This document shows positions 60,738 to 64,000 of a stretch of 64,000 bases of DNA, piece by piece. The notes beneath the pieces were generated by a model. That model worked only from the letters and a program-made list of their open reading frames with translations, was not told the DNA's origin and ran no database searches. The stretch comes from Rhea pennata. Taxonomy: Eukaryota > Chordata > Aves > Rheiformes > Rheidae. Position 1 is the stretch's first letter. Each line of letters opens with the position of its first letter. Both the position numbers and the translations under genes were made by a program. The stretch spans positions 9,528,017-9,592,016 of the forward strand of contig NC_084677.1 in assembly GCF_028389875.1 (NCBI RefSeq), in the 5' to 3' direction.

Positions 60738-61080
60738 GATGGAAGCGATGACTGCATAAAATGATGCTCCATCAAACTGGAGCCTGAGGAAGCAAAGCCA
60801 CTAAAATACATTTTTGATGAATTTGTGGACTTTACATTTTCATTGTTTCTGTATGAGCTTCATTTGTCATACTAGCTCCATTTTGGCTGTAAATTTTTTA
60901 TGGATTCTACAGATTTCCTTGTTATAAAATAATGAAATGAAGGCCTTTGTTGTCACTGTGAGTGCATCTCCCATACTTGAAGACAATGAATTTTTTTTCT
61001 CTTTAATGGAACGGGTCATGCTGTCTTCATTAATCACTTGTAAAGGCAGTGGTAATAAAATTCTTTATTTAAAGTTCAGT
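60738..61080 (+). other. NOMO1: NOMO1 3' UTR with main poly(A) signal
   Basis: AATAAA at 61054-61059 is followed by a T-rich stretch (TTCTTTATTTAAAG, then GTCTTTTTAAAG), so cleavage near 61075-61080 is likely. A second AATAAA at 61910-61915 could give a longer form. Confidence 0.65.
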
Positions 61081-64000
61081 CTTTTTAAAGATCATTTTTC
61101 CTAACACTTGCAAATACTCAATTTAAAGAAGCAGCACCTAGGGTTCTACTAAATCAATAGTGCTTCAAACAACAAAGTTTTTGGAGACATAGGTCAACTG
61201 GTGAATTATGTCTTTGGTGCCTACAGTTCAGCAACTTGACTTGAAGGGTCTTTGTCATCTGCACAGCTGTGATTTCAGTTCTTATTCAATGGTTATGTTA
61301 TTTGTAATTAAAATCAAGTATTTACTTGATGGAAACAAAGATGAACTTACATTAGTGTTAAAAGTCAGATGAATTCTGGTGATCCTACTGCAAAAGCGAC
61401 ATTGAAATTTCAAGTTTATGTGGCATCTTTAGACCTCCACTATTCCTGAAGTTCCTCCAGCTGGTTGTACTTTCTTTCTAGGACTGCATTGTCTGAGATA
61501 ACCCTTTGTTTATGTGTTTGTCACATCTCCCATTTAGGCCACAGGCAGCTCTTTTGCCAGGTGGAGGAATAACCACCTCATATATATGTATGTGTATGTA
61601 TGTATATATGTGTATATATATGTGTGTGTGTGTATGTATATGTATATATTTTTAAAGAAGTTTGAACTGTTGGAAATCTTCAACACGTACAGACCCAATG
61701 TAGGCTGTAATAACTGTTTCTCACTGGGTATCTTCTGATTCTTGTTTGAAATAGACAGACATATACAGTTTAAATGTTAATGGGGCTTTTTATTGACAAA
61801 TAGTATAAAGGTTAATAGAGCTTTTGAAAGATGCACATAAATGCCTACAAATATTGCATAGATGTCTGTATTGCCAGTAAGTGGCAATGTTTCTCTTTTA
61901 TAGGACTGAAATAAAGTCTCTCTATGCTCAAATATTTAAGCTTACACACCCTACTGTTCTTTGAAACTTCTATGCTAAAGGTTTTTTGCTATTTTTGCTG
62001 GTATTCTTGCATTAGTTTGAGCCTAAATAACTAAAAATTCCTTCCAGTTAGTGATCATTCTTTTTGAACTTACATCATTACAACACAATCTCTGAGGGAA
62101 ATTTTATCAGGAACAGAGTAAAGGCGAAGAATGTTGGAAAAGCAAGTAAGTATAGAGTTTGAGATGAAACTCTAATAAACTATCATGTTCTCTATTTAAT
62201 GACCTTAAATTTTATATTACTGTGATGAAATGGTGAAAATAAGATGCTTCTAGGGTTTGCAAATAAATTCTAATTTTTTTTAATACATCTTTATTTTAGG
62301 ATGGTGCATACTGATAGAGGAATAGCTACTTTGGGGGAATATTTGAGGGAGAAAAATGCACACTTACATGTGACTTGAGGGACTACTAGCTATACTGATT
62401 TGTGAACTGTTTGCCTTGCTGATGATTGATACTAAACATTGGAAATACTACAAGAGGCTTAAACCAAACTGTTTCCTCCAAGAAAATAGCAAGTATTGAA
62501 GTGAGATCTTTTCCATAATGCAGGAATCGGCTTTTGTGAGTAGTTCCAACTGATCAGCTGGTTCCAAGTCATCTTTCGTGAATGGTTTTTATAGCCTCCC
62601 ACGGACAACACTAGGGAGACCTGTGAATGTAGAAAAGGGGTTTACGTAAAGACTTTTTTGCAAGACTAGAAATAGAGTAATTTTATCCCGATATTGATTT
62701 ATCTGGGAAAATTGTAGAGGCAGATTGGGAAAATAGCTGGAGAAGGGCGAGGGCACCTGGAACAGTGCGTGTGCTGCGGGAGAGCAGAACGGCTGGGCTG
62801 CGAGTGCCCCAGCAGGAGCAGAGCGGGGACCGCAGGGACTGCGGCGGCACTGAGGGGGAGTAGGTCAAAGAAGGCTTCATCGGAGCGAACCCGTGCCTGT
62901 CCTGTGTGGACAGCTTCACTTCCAATACCTAATGTCCCTTGATCGGACTTCTCCCTTGGGCAGCACACTGGCAGCCTACGTGCTTTCAGTGCTATGTTCC
63001 TGAAATCTATTCTGCTTTCCAAGTGTTTATTTCTAACAAAAAGTATAGCTTGCAGTTCTTCACCTTGTTGAAAAGTCATAGTTAAAAGTCATTTAAGAAC
63101 ATGGGGAAAACTTAAAGTGCAAGATCATTTTTTAAAGTAGAACTGAAGTACTAAATGCTAAGAAATCAGTATTTCCAATTATAATCAGCTATACCATGGG
63201 CCTAAGGAGAAAACTCGGCAATGCAGTCTTTCAAATTTCCAGAGCCACGTGGAGAAAGCTAAGATAGACTGTGATATGTACGTACTCCAGCACTGAGCAA
63301 TCTGACAGGGCACTGCAAGGAACGAGCATGCAAGTTTGCATGGGCAAACCCTTCCTGCCTCTGGAGAGCTGCTCAGCAGAGGCACCGGGGCCTCTGTGCT
63401 CTGCCAAGCACCTCGACGCACCCGCAGCCCTGCGGGTGCGACACGTCTGCTTTGTCTGCGTGCAGAGCAGGCAGCCGTGCGGCATCTCCTTTATACTGCG
63501 CGGCTCTCACGGTGCTTTTCAGTGCCGAACTGGTGGATTTGGATGAGTATTTAAATAATATTGGCTCTGGCTGTCCAAGGTATGCAGTCCATCTTGTGCT
63601 CCTAAACCGAAGGTTTCAGCACCAGTTGGACTGGAGTTTTTAGTATTTCCCATGAAACTCATCAGTTACAGCAGCTTTGATTTTCATTACTGCATCTCTA
63701 ATTCATTTATGTTAACGCAGAGAATTAACTGCAAAATGGGGACTAATGTTTGTATGTTGACTCTTACTTCAAAACATCTGAAGTTCAGTGTTTATTACTA
63801 TTTTTTGGAAGCATAATAGCAAAAGAATTATTTGTCTGGTGAGCTAAATATAGCAAATGTCTGAATCCTGTTGAAAAGGAGACTAAAGCCCTCCAGGTAA
63901 AGATAGCATTGAATGTTATTTGCTTTTCTTTCGAAAACAAAAATGAATATTACCCATGTTTGGTCAGCTCATCAGTGATGCACAGAATACAACAGAATTG
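61081..64000. other. Gene-free flank downstream of NOMO1
   Basis: No coding exon recognised on either strand. Contains the TA/TG microsatellite at 61580-61652 and a moderately GC-rich stretch at 62700-63500 whose open frames show no motif. May include a longer NOMO1 3' UTR. Confidence 0.55.
61580..61652. repeat. (TA/TG)n compound microsatellite
   Basis: Mixed TATG, TGTA and TG units over about 73 bases. Confidence 0.92.

Noticed and set aside
62683-63079. Minus-strand frames of 80 and 126 codons downstream of NOMO1.
   Set aside because: No recognisable domain, overlapping frames of similar composition, and no clear splice signals; treated as chance in moderately GC-rich DNA.

Overview
The window is vertebrate nuclear DNA and almost certainly avian. 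Two truncated copies of the CR1 LINE 3' end are present (5311-5397 and 60432-60510), both with the typical bird sequence around AGAATCATAGAA. Introns are compact, and the only two recognisable genes are a divergent pair known from vertebrate genomes. No bacterial-style operon, CRISPR array, viral genome or intact mobile element is visible.

Layout. (1) 1-6410: gene-free flank on the 3' side of ABCC6, with simple repeats, one CR1 fragment and scattered poly(A) signals. By vertebrate synteny the tail-to-tail ABCC1 gene would lie to the left, but no ABCC1 coding exon is seen. (2) 6411-31795, minus strand: a complete ABCC6 (MRP6-type ABC transporter). I could join 31 coding exons with GT-AG junctions and consistent phase into a 1509-residue reading frame. 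(3) 31520-33700: a CpG-rich island. The two start codons face away from each other 1.1 kb apart (31795 minus, 32905 plus), so a shared promoter region is likely. It holds an almost perfectly palindromic bZIP/Maf/NRF2-type site and a duplicated T-tract. (4) 32905-60737, plus strand: a complete NOMO1 (nodal modulator, an ER lumenal protein of the BOS translocon complex), also 31 coding exons and 1211 residues. (5) 60738-64000: NOMO1 3' UTR, then apparently gene-free DNA.

How they fit together. ABCC6 is a 17-helix plasma-membrane transporter needed for cellular ATP release and pyrophosphate supply; its loss in humans causes pseudoxanthoma elasticum. NOMO1 works with NCLN and TMEM147 at the ER translocon during insertion of multi-pass membrane proteins. 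Whether the shared promoter means coregulation is inference.

The most interesting unexplained signal is a candidate alternative terminal exon of NOMO1 (59992-60093). It has a good acceptor, matches the phase of exon 30, gives 33 residues and a stop, and has AATAAA 34 bases later. It would replace the normal membrane-proximal and cytosolic tail. Gene identities come from memory of the human protein families; no database search was possible.
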